From Quadrisphaera granulorum (GTDB taxonomy: Bacteria; Actinomycetota; Actinomycetes; Actinomycetales; Quadrisphaeraceae): DNA of 64,000 bases. The stretch covers positions 1 to 64,000 of the forward strand of contig NZ_QGDQ01000014.1 in the NCBI RefSeq assembly GCF_003149145.1. Reading direction: 5' to 3'. Positions within the stretch are counted from its first letter, which is position 1. Each line of letters opens with the position of its first letter. A model generated the notes under the pieces. It saw nothing but the letters and a program-made list of their open reading frames with translations. It was not told where the DNA came from and ran no database searches. A program made the position numbers and the translations under genes. Below, piece by piece: positions 50,168 to 61,025 of the stretch.

Positions 50168-51312
50168 GCACCCCCGACTCCAGCGCCCCCGACTCCAGCG
50201 CCCCCGGCTCCAGCCGCCAGGTCGACGTGCTGCTGTCCGCGCGCGGCGTCGCGGTGCACTACCCCGGCCGCGGCTCGCTGCTGCGGCGCGCGGCCTCGCC
50301 CATCAAGGCGGTGGACGGCGTCGACCTCGACGTGCGGCGCGGGGAGACGTACGGCCTCGTAGGGGAGTCCGGCTGCGGCAAGTCGACGCTGGGGCGGGCG
50401 CTGTTGCGCCTCACCGAGCCGACGGCGGGCACGATCACCCTCGACGGCACGGACCTGCGGTCGCTGGGCACAGAGCAACTGCGCCGGGCGCGCCGCCGGA
50501 TGCAGATGGTCTTTCAAGACCCGATGGCCAGCCTCGACCCGCGGATGGACGTCGAGGCCGCTGTCTCCGAGCCGCTGCGGGCCCACGGCCTGTTCCCCGG
50601 GAGGGGGGAGCGGGCGGCGCGGGTGCGGGAGCTGCTCGGCCTGGTCGGGTTGCCGGCGTCAGCAGCGAGGCGGTACCCGCACGAGTTCTCCGGCGGGCAG
50701 CGTCAGCGCATCGGCATCGCGCGGGCGTTGGCCGCCGAGCCGGCGCTCGTCGTCGCCGATGAGCCCGTCAGCGCCCTCGACGTGTCCGTGCAGGCGCAGG
50801 TGCTCAACCTCCTGGAGGACCTGCAGGAGCAGCTGGGCCTGACGTACCTGATCATCGCGCACGACCTCGCGGTGGTGCGGCACTCCAGCGACCGGGTCGG
50901 CGTCATGTACCTCGGTGGCATCGTGGAGGAAGCCGACTCCGACGACCTCTACGCCCAACCGCTGCACCCGTACACGCTGTCGCTGATGTCGGCGGTGCCG
51001 GTGCCGGACCCGACGGTGGAGGACTCCCGCGAGCGGATCCTCCTCACGGGAGACCTGCCCAGCCCCGCTGACCCGCCGTCGGGCTGCCGGTTCCACACCC
51101 GGTGCCCGTTCGTGCAGCCGACGCGGTGCGCCGACGAGCGGCCGCAGCTGCGGGAGCTGGGTCTTCCGGACATCGGGGCTCCCGGGGCCTCTGGGGCGAC
51201 GACGGGCGGGACGCCCCACCGGGTGGCCTGCCACTGGGCCGAGGCGATCCGCGACGGCCAGCTCGCGCCGTCGTCGGCCTCGCACGACCCCACCGCTGTC
51301 GAGCCGGTCTAG
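50164..51312 (+). CDS. dppF: Peptide ABC transporter ATP-binding protein, DppF type
   Basis: 382 residues. It starts with a short repeat [12 protein letters not shown] from 15-bp units, then [20 protein letters not shown], Walker [19 protein letters not shown]-loop [20 protein letters not shown], signature [20 protein letters not shown], and Walker [21 protein letters not shown]. The C-terminal [20 protein letters not shown] carries the Cys cluster of the family. Last gene of the importer operon; it ends four bases into the convergent nuclease gene. Confidence 0.92.
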   Translation: MSTPDSSAPDSSAPGSSRQVDVLLSARGVAVHYPGRGSLLRRAASPIKAVDGVDLDVRRGETYGLVGESGCGKSTLGRALLRLTEPTAGTITLDGTDLRSLGTEQLRRARRRMQMVFQDPMASLDPRMDVEAAVSEPLRAHGLFPGRGERAARVRELLGLVGLPASAARRYPHEFSGGQRQRIGIARALAAEPALVVADEPVSALDVSVQAQVLNLLEDLQEQLGLTYLIIAHDLAVVRHSSDRVGVMYLGGIVEEADSDDLYAQPLHPYTLSLMSAVPVPDPTVEDSRERILLTGDLPSPADPPSGCRFHTRCPFVQPTRCADERPQLRELGLPDIGAPGASGATTGGTPHRVACHWAEAIRDGQLAPSSASHDPTAVEPV

Positions 51313-52211
51313 CTGGCCGGCCCCGATAACGGTCCAGACAGCGGCCCAGACAGCGGCACGGGCAGCGGCGGGGGTGTGCCGCCGAACTCCGGGCACAGCG
51401 CCTGGTGGGCGCACCAGCCGCAGAGCTTGCTGCGTCGGGGCCGCCAGTCTCCGCTCTCGCGGGCCTTCTCGATGGCCGCCGACAGCGCCTCGAGCTTGCG
51501 CTCGGTGGCGAGCAGGTCTTCCTCGGTGGGTTGCAGCCGCAGCACCACGCCGTCTCCGAGGTAGACGAGCTGCAGGAGCGCCGGCACGACGCCCTTGAGC
51601 CGCCACACGGCCAGGGCGTAGAAGCGCATCTGGAACAGCGCTTTGCCTTCGAAGCCCTCCCCGGGGCTGCGGCCTGTCTTGTAGTCGACCACACGCACCA
51701 TGCCGTTGGGGGCGACGTCGACCCTGTCGATGATGCCCCGCAGCAGCAGGCCGGAGGCGAGCTCCGTCTCGATCCGCATCTCCCGCTCGGCGGGCTCGAG
51801 GCGGGTGGGATCTTCCAGGGTGAACCAGGTCCGCACGAGCGCCGCGGCGGAGGCCAGCCACTCGGCCTCCTCCGGGGAGGACTCCTCGAACAGCGCCGTG
51901 ACGTCGGGTTCGTCGACGCGCAGCTGCTCCCACCGCCCCGGCAGCAGCCCCTCGGCCGCCTCGGGCGTGCGCTGTGCGGCGGGCAGGTCGAAGAGGTGCT
52001 CCAGCGCGGAGTGCACCAGCGTGCCCCGCACCGCCGCGGCCGACGGCGGCTCGGGCAGCTTGTCGACCGTGCGGAACCGGTACAGCAGCGGGCACTGCTG
52101 GAAGTCGCTCGCCCGTGACGGCGACAGCGACCGACGGCTCACTACCGCTTGGGCAGCACCGGCCTGGGCAGCACTGTCGGGTGCGACCTGGAGATCGGAG
52201 GAAGCGGACAC
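51309..52211 (-). CDS. RecB-family PD-(D/E)XK exonuclease with Fe-S Cys
   Basis: 300 residues. The nuclease core reads [14 protein letters not shown] (His), [20 protein letters not shown] (catalytic Asp, then the DYK motif) and [13 protein letters not shown]. Four Cys flank it ([22 protein letters not shown]), the layout of Cas4/AddB-type proteins that carry a 4Fe-4S cluster. The C terminus is a 12-bp repeat (PLSG units). The GTG at 52211 has TACCGT seven bases upstream. No cas genes are nearby, so DNA repair is more likely than CRISPR adaptation. Confidence 0.85.
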   Translation of the reverse strand: MSASSDLQVAPDSAAQAGAAQAVVSRRSLSPSRASDFQQCPLLYRFRTVDKLPEPPSAAAVRGTLVHSALEHLFDLPAAQRTPEAAEGLLPGRWEQLRVDEPDVTALFEESSPEEAEWLASAAALVRTWFTLEDPTRLEPAEREMRIETELASGLLLRGIIDRVDVAPNGMVRVVDYKTGRSPGEGFEGKALFQMRFYALAVWRLKGVVPALLQLVYLGDGVVLRLQPTEEDLLATERKLEALSAAIEKARESGDWRPRRSKLCGWCAHQALCPEFGGTPPPLPVPLSGPLSGPLSGPAS

Positions 52212-52260
52212 GGGAACCACGGTAGGCGGCACCACCGACAGCCCCCCGTACGCTGTGACG

Positions 52261-53427
52261 ATGGCTGGGGCGACGTCCGAGCGCTCCGAGGGTCTGGTCC
52301 TGGGGCGCCTGCTCGGTGTCCCCGTGATCCTGGCGCGGTCGTGGTTCGTCATCGCCGTCGTCATCACCCTCCTCTTCCACGGCTCGGTGGTGCGCACCGC
52401 GCCCGACCTCGGCCCGGTCGCCTCCTACGCCGTCGCGTTCTGCTACGCCGTGTTGCTGGGTGTCTCGGTGCTCGTCCACGAGCTGGCGCACGCGCTGGTG
52501 GCTCGCTCGTTCGGCCTGCCCGCGACGCGCATCGTGCTGACCCTGTGGGGCGGGCACACCCAGTTCGAGTCCGACCTGCCCTCGCCCGGGCGCAGCTTCG
52601 CCGTCGCCGTCGCCGGCCCGGTCGCCAACGGGCTCCTCGCGGTGCTGGCGTGGTTGCCGCTGCAGCTGGCCGACGTGCCGCCGCTGCCGTCGCTGCTGCT
52701 GTTCGCGGCGGTGCTCACCAACGCCTTCGTCGCGGTGTTCAACGTGCTGCCGGGGCTTCCGCTGGACGGTGGTCGGCTCCTCGAGGCGGTGGTCTGGCGC
52801 CTGGGCGGAGACCGTGACCTCGGCACCCTCGCCGCAGGCTGGGCGGGCCGGGTGCTCGCCGTCGTCGTGCCCGTCGTGGCGCTCGGGTGGCCGCTGCTAG
52901 AGGGCAGCCGGCCCGACATCGTCACGGCCATCTGGGCGTGCGCTCTCGGCGCCCTGCTCTGGACGGGCGCCGGTGGTGCGCTGCAGGGCGCGAACATCCG
53001 CCGCCGTGCCCCGAGGGCCCGCGCCCGCGATCTCGCCCGGCCCGCCGTGGGAGTCCCCGCCGACGCCAGCCTGGCTCACGCCCTCGAGATCGCCGCCGCA
53101 GCAGGGGCCACCGCAGGGGTCTCCGGCGGTGCCTGGGTGGTGCTCGTCGGCCCGGACGGACGCCCTGCGGCGCTGCTCGACCCCGACGCCGTGAGCGCCG
53201 TACCGCCCGACCGGCGGGCGCTGGTGCCCGCGAGCTCGGCCGCCCGTGCGCTGCTGCCGGGCACCGCCCTGCCGGACCATCTGACCGGCACCGACCTGCT
53301 GCGTGCCATGTCGGGCCAGTCGAGCGAGGAGTGGGTGCTGATCGATGCCGGGGGCGCCGTCAGCGGTCTGCTGCTGGCCCGCGACGTCGTCGCCGTCGTC
53401 ATGGGTTCCCGAGCACAGACCCGCTAA
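52261..53427 (+). CDS. Site-2 protease (M50) with CBS-like C terminus
   Basis: 388 residues. The zinc site HELAH (residues 73-77) lies in a membrane helix, and LPGLPLDGGRLLEAVVWR (~167) gives the third ligand; this is the Rip3/SpoIVFB-like type. Six or so membrane helices are followed by a cytoplasmic ~130-residue region resembling CBS domains, which often bind nucleotides. Such proteases cut membrane-bound regulators. Leaderless-type start: TACGCT, six bases, ATG. It is first in line with trmI and arc downstream and divergent from the nuclease gene. Confidence 0.87.
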   Translation: MAGATSERSEGLVLGRLLGVPVILARSWFVIAVVITLLFHGSVVRTAPDLGPVASYAVAFCYAVLLGVSVLVHELAHALVARSFGLPATRIVLTLWGGHTQFESDLPSPGRSFAVAVAGPVANGLLAVLAWLPLQLADVPPLPSLLLFAAVLTNAFVAVFNVLPGLPLDGGRLLEAVVWRLGGDRDLGTLAAGWAGRVLAVVVPVVALGWPLLEGSRPDIVTAIWACALGALLWTGAGGALQGANIRRRAPRARARDLARPAVGVPADASLAHALEIAAAAGATAGVSGGAWVVLVGPDGRPAALLDPDAVSAVPPDRRALVPASSAARALLPGTALPDHLTGTDLLRAMSGQSSEEWVLIDAGGAVSGLLLARDVVAVVMGSRAQTR

Positions 53428-54612
<1,185 letters not shown>

Positions 54613-54680
54613 GCCGGGAGTTATCGTCGAGCACGGACTCGACTCCGGCCCGCTTCGTGCGGGCCGTGCGGAGGTGTGCC

Positions 54681-56462
54681 ATGTCAGACGCGAACGCAGA
54701 TCGTCAGCAGGTCCAGGCCGAGGCGGACCGCCCGGCCGAGCACCACGAGCCGCCTGCCCAGCGGCGCGCGGCGGACGGCTTGCGCGAGGAGGTGGGTGCC
54801 CTGCGCCGGCGCCTCGCCGAGACTCCTGCCCGCACTCGCGCCCTGGAGGAACGGGCGGCTGAGCTGGAGCGGCAGTTGTCGGCGTCCACCTCGCAGAACG
54901 ACAGGCTGGTCCACACCCTCACCGAGGCGCGCGCCCGGTTGGTCGAGCTCAAGAGCGAGGTGGAGCGCCTCGCTCAGCCCCCGTCGGGCTACGCGACGTT
55001 CCTGGAGCTCCACGAGGACGGCTCCGCCGACGTCGTGCAGGCCGGCCGCAAGGTGCGTGTGGCAGTCAGCCCCGCAGTCGACGCCGCCGCCCTCGGCCAC
55101 GGCCAGGAGGTGCTCCTCAACGAGTCCCTCAACGTCGTCAAGGCCGGCGGATACGACCGCATCGGTGAGGTGGTCACCCTCAAGGAGGTGCTCGACGGCG
55201 GCCGCGCGCTCGTGACGGCCCATGCTGACGAGGAGCGCGTGGTGCGTCTGGCGGCGCCGCTGCAGGCCGCCAAGCTCCGCGTCGGTGATGCGCTCAACCT
55301 CGACCCGCGCAGCTCGGTGGTCTTCGAGAAGGTGCCGAAGGCCGAGGTCGAGGAGCTCCTCCTGGAGGAGGTCCCCGACATCGAGTACACCGACATCGGT
55401 GGTCTGGCCGGGCAGATCGAGGCCATCCGCGACGCCGTGGAGCTGCCGTTCGCCCACCCGGAGCTGTTCCGCGAGCACGGGCTCAAGGCGCCCAAGGGCA
55501 TCCTGCTGTACGGCCCGCCGGGCTGCGGCAAGACGCTCATCGCCAAGGCGGTGGCGCGTTCGCTGAGCAAGCAGGCCGCCGAGCGCCAGGGCAAGTCCGA
55601 GGTGCGCAGCTACTTCCTCAACATCAAGGGCCCGGAGCTGCTCAACAAGTACGTGGGCGAGACCGAGCGGCATATTCGCCTGATCTTCGCCCGCGCCCGT
55701 GAGAAGGCCTCCGAGGGCACGCCCGTCATCGTCTTCTTCGACGAGATGGAGTCGCTGTTCCGCACGCGCGGGTCCGGCGTCTCCTCCGACACCGAGACGA
55801 CGATCGTGCCGCAGCTGCTGGCCGAGATCGACGGCGTGGAGCGGCTGGAGAACGTCATCGTCATCGGCGCCTCCAACCGCGAGGACATGATCGACCCGGC
55901 CATCCTGCGACCCGGCCGCCTCGACGTGAAGATCAAGATCGAGCGTCCGGACGCCCAGGCGGCGCTCGACGTCTTCGCCAAGTACCTGACGCCCGACCTG
56001 CCGCTGCACGCGGACGACCTTGCCGCCCACGGCGGGTCTCCGAGCGCCACGGCCGCCGCGATGATCGAGCGGACCGTCGAGCGGATGTACGCGGAGTCCG
56101 AGGAGAACCAGTTCCTCGAGGTCACCTACGCCAACGGTGACAAGGAGGTCCTGTACTTCAAGGACTTCAACTCCGGCGCGATGATCCAGAACATCGTCGA
56201 CAGGGCCAAGAAGTCCGCCATCAAGGACCTCCTGACCACCGGGCAGCGCGGTATCCGCATCGAGCACCTGCTCGACGCCTGCGTGGACGAGTTCAAGGAG
56301 AACGAGGACCTGCCCAACACCACCAACCCCGACGACTGGGCGCGGATCTCGGGCAAGAAGGGCGAGCGGATCACCTACATCCGCACGATCATCCAGGGCA
56401 AGCAGGGCTCCGAGCCGGGTCGCAGCATCGACACCGTCAACGGGACCGGGCAGTACCTCTGA
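54681..56462 (+). CDS. arc: Proteasomal AAA+ ATPase ARC/Mpa
   Basis: 593 residues. An N-terminal coiled coil (~35-90) that binds Pup is followed by two OB-fold stretches and an AAA+ domain: Walker [16 protein letters not shown] (~278), Walker [12 protein letters not shown], sensor [20 protein letters not shown]. The last residues GQYL match the proteasome-docking tail seen in ARC/Mpa, implying that a 20S core exists in the genome. The ring unfolds pupylated proteins. GGAGG lies eight bases before the ATG, 68 bases after trmI. Confidence 0.95.
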   Translation: MSDANADRQQVQAEADRPAEHHEPPAQRRAADGLREEVGALRRRLAETPARTRALEERAAELERQLSASTSQNDRLVHTLTEARARLVELKSEVERLAQPPSGYATFLELHEDGSADVVQAGRKVRVAVSPAVDAAALGHGQEVLLNESLNVVKAGGYDRIGEVVTLKEVLDGGRALVTAHADEERVVRLAAPLQAAKLRVGDALNLDPRSSVVFEKVPKAEVEELLLEEVPDIEYTDIGGLAGQIEAIRDAVELPFAHPELFREHGLKAPKGILLYGPPGCGKTLIAKAVARSLSKQAAERQGKSEVRSYFLNIKGPELLNKYVGETERHIRLIFARAREKASEGTPVIVFFDEMESLFRTRGSGVSSDTETTIVPQLLAEIDGVERLENVIVIGASNREDMIDPAILRPGRLDVKIKIERPDAQAALDVFAKYLTPDLPLHADDLAAHGGSPSATAAAMIERTVERMYAESEENQFLEVTYANGDKEVLYFKDFNSGAMIQNIVDRAKKSAIKDLLTTGQRGIRIEHLLDACVDEFKENEDLPNTTNPDDWARISGKKGERITYIRTIIQGKQGSEPGRSIDTVNGTGQYL

Positions 56463-56492
56463 CGGCCTGACCGTGCCGGCTCAAGGGCCGGT

Positions 56493-56951
56493 TCATCTGC
56501 TGGCCCGCTTGCCATCCGGCAGGCGGGCCAGCAGTGCGTTCACCCCTCGAACGGCGACCCGCCACCCGAGGAGGAACACCGCCAGGACGACGGCGCTCAC
56601 CACCACGAAGCTGGGTGCGCTGCCCTGGCCGGACACCAGGCGCAGCAGGTGACCGCCCACCAGCGTGCCGGCCCACACGGCCAGTCCTGCGGGGACGACG
56701 GCGAGCGGCGCCCAGCGACGCAGCGTCATTCCCCACCAGCCGACGGCGAGCCAGCCGAGCGCGAGCCCGGCCAGGAACGGCCACGCGGTGTGAGTGAGGC
56801 CCGCGAGGGCGTCGGCCTCGCCGTGGGAGCGGCGACCGACCGCTGCGAAAACGAGCACGAGGACGACGTCGGCGAGCAGCGCTAGCAGGAACCCCGCCCT
56901 CGTCGTCGTCGGAGTCGTGCTGGTGGTGGGGCCTGCCGCGCGCCGGATCAC
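56493..56951 (-). CDS. DUF3054 family membrane protein
   Basis: 152 residues with four membrane helices. The family marks are [20 protein letters not shown], then [20 protein letters not shown] and [20 protein letters not shown]. The GTG at 56951 is six bases after a TAGGCT on its own strand, a leaderless start, and that element overlaps the -10 of the divergent dop gene. It commonly lies near proteasome genes in actinobacteria; no function is known. Confidence 0.83.
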   Translation of the reverse strand: MIRRAAGPTTSTTPTTTRAGFLLALLADVVLVLVFAAVGRRSHGEADALAGLTHTAWPFLAGLALGWLAVGWWGMTLRRWAPLAVVPAGLAVWAGTLVGGHLLRLVSGQGSAPSFVVVSAVVLAVFLLGWRVAVRGVNALLARLPDGKRASR

Positions 56952-56957
56952 TGCACG

Positions 56958-56967
56958 AGCCTAGGCT
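56958..56967. promoter_or_regulatory. Shared palindromic -10 for DUF3054 and dop
   Basis: The 10-bp palindrome AGCCTAGGCT contains TAGGCT on both strands. On the plus strand it ends seven bases before the dop ATG (56975); on the minus strand it ends six bases before the DUF3054 GTG (56951). Only 23 bases separate the two start codons, so both -10 elements physically overlap and both messages should be leaderless. Confidence 0.7.
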
Positions 56968-56974
56968 GACGACG

Positions 56975-58564
56975 ATGAGCGTTCGCCGGGTCGTGGGCAT
57001 CGAGACCGAGTACGGCGTCTCGGCGCCGGGCAACCCCGGAGCGGACCCGGTGACCCTGTCCAGCCAGGTGGTGGCGAGCTACGCCGCCCCCCTGGTGTCG
57101 GGGCGCCGCACGGGCCCCCGGTGGGACTACGAGGACGAGGCGCCCCTGCGTGACGCCCGGGGTTACGAGGTGCCGCGCAGCGCCGCCCACTCCAGCCAGC
57201 TCACCGATGCCCCCGGGCGCCGGGAGGTCGGCGACGGCTCCGCGCTGGGTGGTTCGGGCGGGTCTGGTCTGGGGGAAGACGCCGCCAGCGCCAACGTCGT
57301 CCTCACCAACGGTGCTCGCCTCTACGTCGACCACGCCCACCCCGAATACTCCTCCCCGGAGGTCACCGGGCCGCGGGCCGCGGTCCTGTGGGACCGCGCC
57401 GGGGAGATGGTCATGCGGCGGGCCGCGCAGCGGGTGGCCTCGTCGCCGGGGCTCGACCCGGTAAACCTCTACAAGAACAACACCGACGGCAAGGGCGCCT
57501 CCTACGGCACCCACGAGAACTACCTCATGGCCCGGTCCACGCCGTTCGGGGCGATCGTGCGGGGTCTGGTGCCGTTCTTCGTGAGCCGCCAGGTGGTGTG
57601 CGGCGCCGGTCGGGTGGGGCTGGGGCAGCGCGGTGAGGCGGCAGGGTTCCAGCTGTCTCAGCGGGCCGACTACTTCGAGACCGAGGTCGGGCTCGAGACC
57701 ACCCTCAAGCGGCCCATCATCAACACCCGCGACGAGCCGCACGCCACCGCCGACAGGTACCGGCGGCTCCACGTGATCATCGGTGACGCGAACCTCTGCG
57801 ACGTCGCCACCTACCTCAAGCTGGGCACGACGGCGCTGGTGCTCGACATGGTCGAGGCCGGCACCGCTCCGGACCTGGTGGTGTCCGCGCCCGTGGCGGA
57901 GCTGCACGCCGTCAGCCACGACCCCTCCCTGCGGCACCGGGTGCGGTTGTCCGACGGCAGCGAGCTCACCGCGGTGCAGCTGCAGTGGCGGTACCTCGAG
58001 GCGGCGCAGGCGCACGTCGCGAGCCGCGGCGGGGGTTCCGACGACGCCGCGCGGGCCGAGACCGCCGACGTGCTCGCCCGCTGGGAGCGGGTGCTCACCG
58101 ACCTCGAGGCCGACCCGTTCCGGCTGGCGGGTCAGCTCGACTGGGTGGCCAAGTTGCGGCTGCTCCAGGGCTTCCGTGACCGTGACGGCTTGGAGTGGAA
58201 CGCGCCGCGGCTGGCGCTCATCGACCTCCAGTACGCCGACGTCAACCCCGCCAAGGGCCTGCACGCCCGGCTGCGGGCGCGCGGCGCGGTGGAGGAGCTC
58301 GTCACGGACGCCCAGGCGGAGGCCGCCAGCACCGAGCCCCCGGAGGACACCCGGGCGTGGTTCCGCGGCCAGTGCCTGGCCCGCTACTCCCGCGACGTCG
58401 CCGCTGCCAGCTGGGACTCGGTGATCTTCGACGTCCCCGGCCGTGGGGCGCTCCAGCGGGTGCCGATGCTGGAGCCGCTGCGCGGCACCCGCGCCGGTAC
58501 CGAGGCGCTGCTCGACCGTTGCCCGGACGCCGCCGCCCTGGTGGACGCGCTGTCCGGGCGCTGA
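56975..58564 (+). CDS. dop: Depupylase/deamidase Dop
   Basis: 529 residues of the Dop/PafA carboxylate-amine ligase family. The start [20 protein letters not shown] holds the catalytic Glu; the insertion loop typical of Dop (about residues 55-110, with [20 protein letters not shown]) separates it from PafA. Then [40 protein letters not shown] and [20 protein letters not shown] follow. Dop deamidates Pup(Gln) and removes Pup from tagged proteins. In most actinobacteria pup, prcB and prcA follow dop; here they do not. Confidence 0.95.
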   Translation: MSVRRVVGIETEYGVSAPGNPGADPVTLSSQVVASYAAPLVSGRRTGPRWDYEDEAPLRDARGYEVPRSAAHSSQLTDAPGRREVGDGSALGGSGGSGLGEDAASANVVLTNGARLYVDHAHPEYSSPEVTGPRAAVLWDRAGEMVMRRAAQRVASSPGLDPVNLYKNNTDGKGASYGTHENYLMARSTPFGAIVRGLVPFFVSRQVVCGAGRVGLGQRGEAAGFQLSQRADYFETEVGLETTLKRPIINTRDEPHATADRYRRLHVIIGDANLCDVATYLKLGTTALVLDMVEAGTAPDLVVSAPVAELHAVSHDPSLRHRVRLSDGSELTAVQLQWRYLEAAQAHVASRGGGSDDAARAETADVLARWERVLTDLEADPFRLAGQLDWVAKLRLLQGFRDRDGLEWNAPRLALIDLQYADVNPAKGLHARLRARGAVEELVTDAQAEAASTEPPEDTRAWFRGQCLARYSRDVAAASWDSVIFDVPGRGALQRVPMLEPLRGTRAGTEALLDRCPDAAALVDALSGR

Positions 58565-58590
58565 TCCTCTCGGGCGCTGACTCTCTCGGG

Positions 58591-59037
58591 TCAGCCCTGG
58601 AGCGCTCGCTCCAGGTTGGCGACCAGCTCGGTGTTCACGCGCTTGAGCCCGAGTGGAGCGAAGGTCCGCTCGAAGAAGCCCTTGACGCCGCTGGCGCCGT
58701 CCCACGTCGTCGTCGTGGTGACGGTGCACGACCGCTTGCCCGACGGGACGACCGTCCACCGCGTCACCATGGACGAGCGGGTGTCGCGCTCCACGAGGGT
58801 GCCGTCCTCCTCCTCGGTGACTTCGACGAGCTGCTCGCGTACGCGGCTCTTTGTCGCCTGGAACCGCCACCCGACCGTCGTGCCCGCGCCGGTGCCGCCG
58901 GCCTCTACGCGGTACTGGCTGTAGGCCTCCGGCATGGCCTCGCGGCGGGCCCCGGTGTAGTCGGCCAGGGCCGTGCGCAGCTGGTGGGCGGGGACGGCGG
59001 CGGTGTGCTCGCTGGAGGCGGTGACGCGGGGACTCAT
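58591..59037 (-). CDS. SRPBCC-fold (DUF2505-like) protein
   Basis: 148 residues. The pattern AVPAHQLRTALADYTGARRE, RWTVVPSGKRSCTVTTTTTW and FFERTFAPLGLKRVNTELVA fits the START/SRPBCC fold of the DUF2505 group, small hydrophobic-ligand-binding proteins. The ATG at 59037 is preceded by GGGGAG. It follows dop convergently with 26 bases between stops. No ligand can be named. Confidence 0.78.
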   Translation of the reverse strand: MSPRVTASSEHTAAVPAHQLRTALADYTGARREAMPEAYSQYRVEAGGTGAGTTVGWRFQATKSRVREQLVEVTEEEDGTLVERDTRSSMVTRWTVVPSGKRSCTVTTTTTWDGASGVKGFFERTFAPLGLKRVNTELVANLERALQG

Positions 59038-59109
59038 ACGCCCATTCTCCCCGAGGGGATCACCGGGCCAGCGCCCCACCTCTCACGGCGATCACCGCGA
59101 TCACCGCGA

Positions 59110-60006
59110 TCACGGGGCGAGCGTGGTGCCGAGGCGCTGGAGCTGGTCGTCGTTCAGCGCGAGGCGGACCGCAGCGGTGTTCTCCTCGAGATGGGTGACG
59201 GACGTGGTTCCCGGGATCGGCAGGACGTGGGGCGCCCGGTGGAGCAACCACGACAGCGCGACCTGGGACCGCGTGGCTCCCAGCTCAGCGGCGACCGCGT
59301 CGACCGCACTTCCCGGGCGGGCGAGATCGCCGATGGCCAGGGGGAAGAAGGGGATGAAGGCGACCCCTGCGTCGAGGCAGTGGTCGAGCAGTGCCTCGTG
59401 GTGGCGCTCGGCGAGGTTGTAGTGGTTCTGCACCGACGCGATGGGCGTGACCCGTCGGGCCTCCTCCAGCTCCTCGACGGTGACCTCGGACAGACCCACG
59501 TGGCGGACCTTCCCCTGTTCGCGCAGCTCCGCCAGCGCCCCCACCTGGTCAGCGAGGGGGTAGGCGGGGTCGAGCCGGTGCAGCTGGACCAGGTCGAGGG
59601 TCTCGGTGCGCAGCCTCCGCAGGCCCAGCTCCACCTGCTGCCGCAGGTAGGCGGGATGACCGAGCGGCACCCATTCCGTGGGCGACGGACGGAGGTGCCC
59701 GACCTTCGTCGCGATCACGAGGTCTTCCGGATAGGGATGCAGAGCGGCCGCGATGAGCGCCTCGTTCTCTCCCAGGGCGTAGGCGTCGGCCGTGTCAAGG
59801 AGCTGGACCCCCAGCTCGACCGCGCGCCGCAGCACGAGGACGGCGTCGGCGGGGTCGGCGGGTGCCCGCCAGATCCGTGCGCCCGCCTGCGTGCCGTCAC
59901 CCGTCGCGTCGGTGAGGCGCATGGCCCCGAACCCGACCCGGCGGACGGAGGTCTCACCGCCGAGGAGGAAGACGTCATCGGGTGTGGCTGTTGCTGCGGT
60001 GGTCAT
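59110..60006 (-). CDS. Aldo/keto reductase under MerR control
   Basis: 298 residues. The TIM-barrel reductase motifs are VRRVGFGAMRLTDATGDG, LLDTADAYALGENEALIAAA (catalytic Asp and Tyr), LVIATKVGHLRPSP (Lys), LDLVQLHRLDPAYP (His), and the cofactor segment LPIPGTTSVTHLEENTAAVR. The ATG at 60006 lies seven bases after TAGCGT on the same strand, and the -35 TTGCAG is a full 20 bases upstream with a dyad in the spacer. The divergent MerR protein therefore probably activates it. Substrate unknown; carbonyl detoxification is plausible. Confidence 0.87.
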   Translation of the reverse strand: MTTAATATPDDVFLLGGETSVRRVGFGAMRLTDATGDGTQAGARIWRAPADPADAVLVLRRAVELGVQLLDTADAYALGENEALIAAALHPYPEDLVIATKVGHLRPSPTEWVPLGHPAYLRQQVELGLRRLRTETLDLVQLHRLDPAYPLADQVGALAELREQGKVRHVGLSEVTVEELEEARRVTPIASVQNHYNLAERHHEALLDHCLDAGVAFIPFFPLAIGDLARPGSAVDAVAAELGATRSQVALSWLLHRAPHVLPIPGTTSVTHLEENTAAVRLALNDDQLQRLGTTLAP

Positions 60007-60013
60007 GGCGATC

Positions 60014-60045
60014 ACGCTAGGAACTGACACCAGTGTCAGCTGCAA
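60014..60045 (-). promoter_or_regulatory. MerR-type promoter with 20-bp spacer
   Basis: On the minus strand TTGCAG (60045-60040) and TAGCGT (60019-60014) are 20 bases apart instead of the usual 17. Inside the spacer is the dyad CTGACAC-CA-GTGTCAG (60024-60039). Over-long spacers with a centred dyad are the hallmark of promoters that MerR proteins activate by twisting DNA. The MerR gene is directly divergent. Confidence 0.72.
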
Positions 60046-60063
60046 GCCCGCGGGAGGCAGAGA

Positions 60064-60522
60064 GTGCACGGACACCCCGATGAGCTGTCCATCGGCGAGC
60101 TCTCCCGCCAGACGGGGGTCAGCGTCCGCGCCCTGCGGCACTACGAGAGCACCGGCCTGCTCGACGCTGTGCGCACCACCGCGGGGCATCGACGGTTCCG
60201 TCGCGCCGACGTCGAGACCGTGCGCCGGGTGAAGCTGTTCCTGGCGGCGGGACTCCCGCTCGCCGTCGTCGACAAGATCATCGACTGCTTCGAGGACGGC
60301 GGCGCGCAGCTGCACCCGTGCGTGCTGGACCACCTTCGCTCTCACGCGGAGGCCGTGTGCGCCCGCCTCGAGGCGCTCGACGAGCAGCGGGACGCGCTCC
60401 GGCTGCTCGAGGAGCTCGTCTCGCCGGCGGCTCAGCCGGCGAGGGCACCGGTCGGCACCGGGCCGCCCGCCCACGGTGCGGGGCCCGAGGCGCCACGCAG
60501 TGCGAGCCCGTTGATCTCGTAG
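60064..60522 (+). CDS. MerR family transcriptional regulator
   Basis: 152 residues. The N-terminal winged helix is standard: LSIGELSRQTGVSVRALRHY, ESTGLLDAVRTTAGHRRFRR, ADVETVRRVKLFLAAGLPLA. The dimerisation coiled coil follows, with two Cys (HPCVLDHL and AVCARL) that could sense thiol-reactive compounds. GGGAGG precedes the GTG. Divergent from the aldo/keto reductase it probably activates. Its last 91 bases overlap, antisense, the end of the lipoprotein gene, and the C-terminal Pro/Ala tail in that overlap is probably not conserved. Confidence 0.87.
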   Translation: MHGHPDELSIGELSRQTGVSVRALRHYESTGLLDAVRTTAGHRRFRRADVETVRRVKLFLAAGLPLAVVDKIIDCFEDGGAQLHPCVLDHLRSHAEAVCARLEALDEQRDALRLLEELVSPAAQPARAPVGTGPPAHGAGPEAPRSASPLIS

Positions 60523-61025
60523 ACGTCGACGTCGTCGAGGCGGTCGCCCGCACGGTCGTCGTCGTCATCGTCATCGTCGTCGTCGCGGGCCTGGAGGGTC
60601 ACCTGCTGGCCGACAAGACCGTCGAGTTCGGTGGCGAACGGCTCTGCCGTGCCGTCGCCGTCGTAGTCCTGGAGAGCGGGGGCCGTGAGGATCCACTCCG
60701 ACGGGCCGAAGTCGACCTCGATGCCGTTGACGGTGAAGTCGTCGTAGCGGTCGTCAGCGTCACTCGGGTCGTCAGCGTCGTCGTCGTCGCGCTGCAGCAC
60801 CCCCTGCACGGTCTGCAGCGGGGCGACCGCCGTGGCGGTCGCGGGGATCGTCGGCCCGTTGGACGCGGCGGTCCCACCGCTGCTGGCGGCCGGGGTCAGC
60901 CCGGGGACGGCGACGCTGCCGACCGTGCGGCTGTCGTCGCTGCCGCAGGCAGACAGGGCGGCGGCACCGAGCAGGCCGGCGGTGACGAGGGCGAAGGTGC
61001 GCTGGCGGGTCATCTGCTGGGTCAT
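60432..61025 (-). CDS. Acidic lipoprotein with a calcium-type Asp loop
   Basis: 197 residues. A lipoprotein signal with lipobox LSAC (Cys27) is followed by a Ser/Thr linker, then DDFTVNGIEVDFGPSEWILT. DYDGDGTAEPFATE resembles an EF-hand or dockerin-type calcium loop. There are two Asp-rich patches, one with ten Asp in a row. AGGAGG lies five bases before the ATG. Divergent from an OmpR-type two-component system that may control it. The family is unknown to me; metal binding at the cell surface is inferred. Confidence 0.65.
   Translation of the reverse strand: MTQQMTRQRTFALVTAGLLGAAALSACGSDDSRTVGSVAVPGLTPAASSGGTAASNGPTIPATATAVAPLQTVQGVLQRDDDDADDPSDADDRYDDFTVNGIEVDFGPSEWILTAPALQDYDGDGTAEPFATELDGLVGQQVTLQARDDDDDDDDDDRAGDRLDDVDVYEINGLALRGASGPAPWAGGPVPTGALAG

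Noticed and set aside
51309-52211. Cas4-like nuclease as a hint of a CRISPR locus
   Set aside because: No repeat-spacer array or other cas gene is present in the window; free-standing RecB-like nucleases with four Cys are common in actinobacteria.
54684-56267. A 527-residue frame antisense to arc
   Set aside because: No domain, and the arc strand is fully explained by a conserved ATPase.
59085-59115. GCGATCACC repeats after the SRPBCC gene as a regulator site
   Set aside because: Only three to four 9-bp units at the end of the reductase gene; position at gene ends and lack of symmetry make an operator unlikely.
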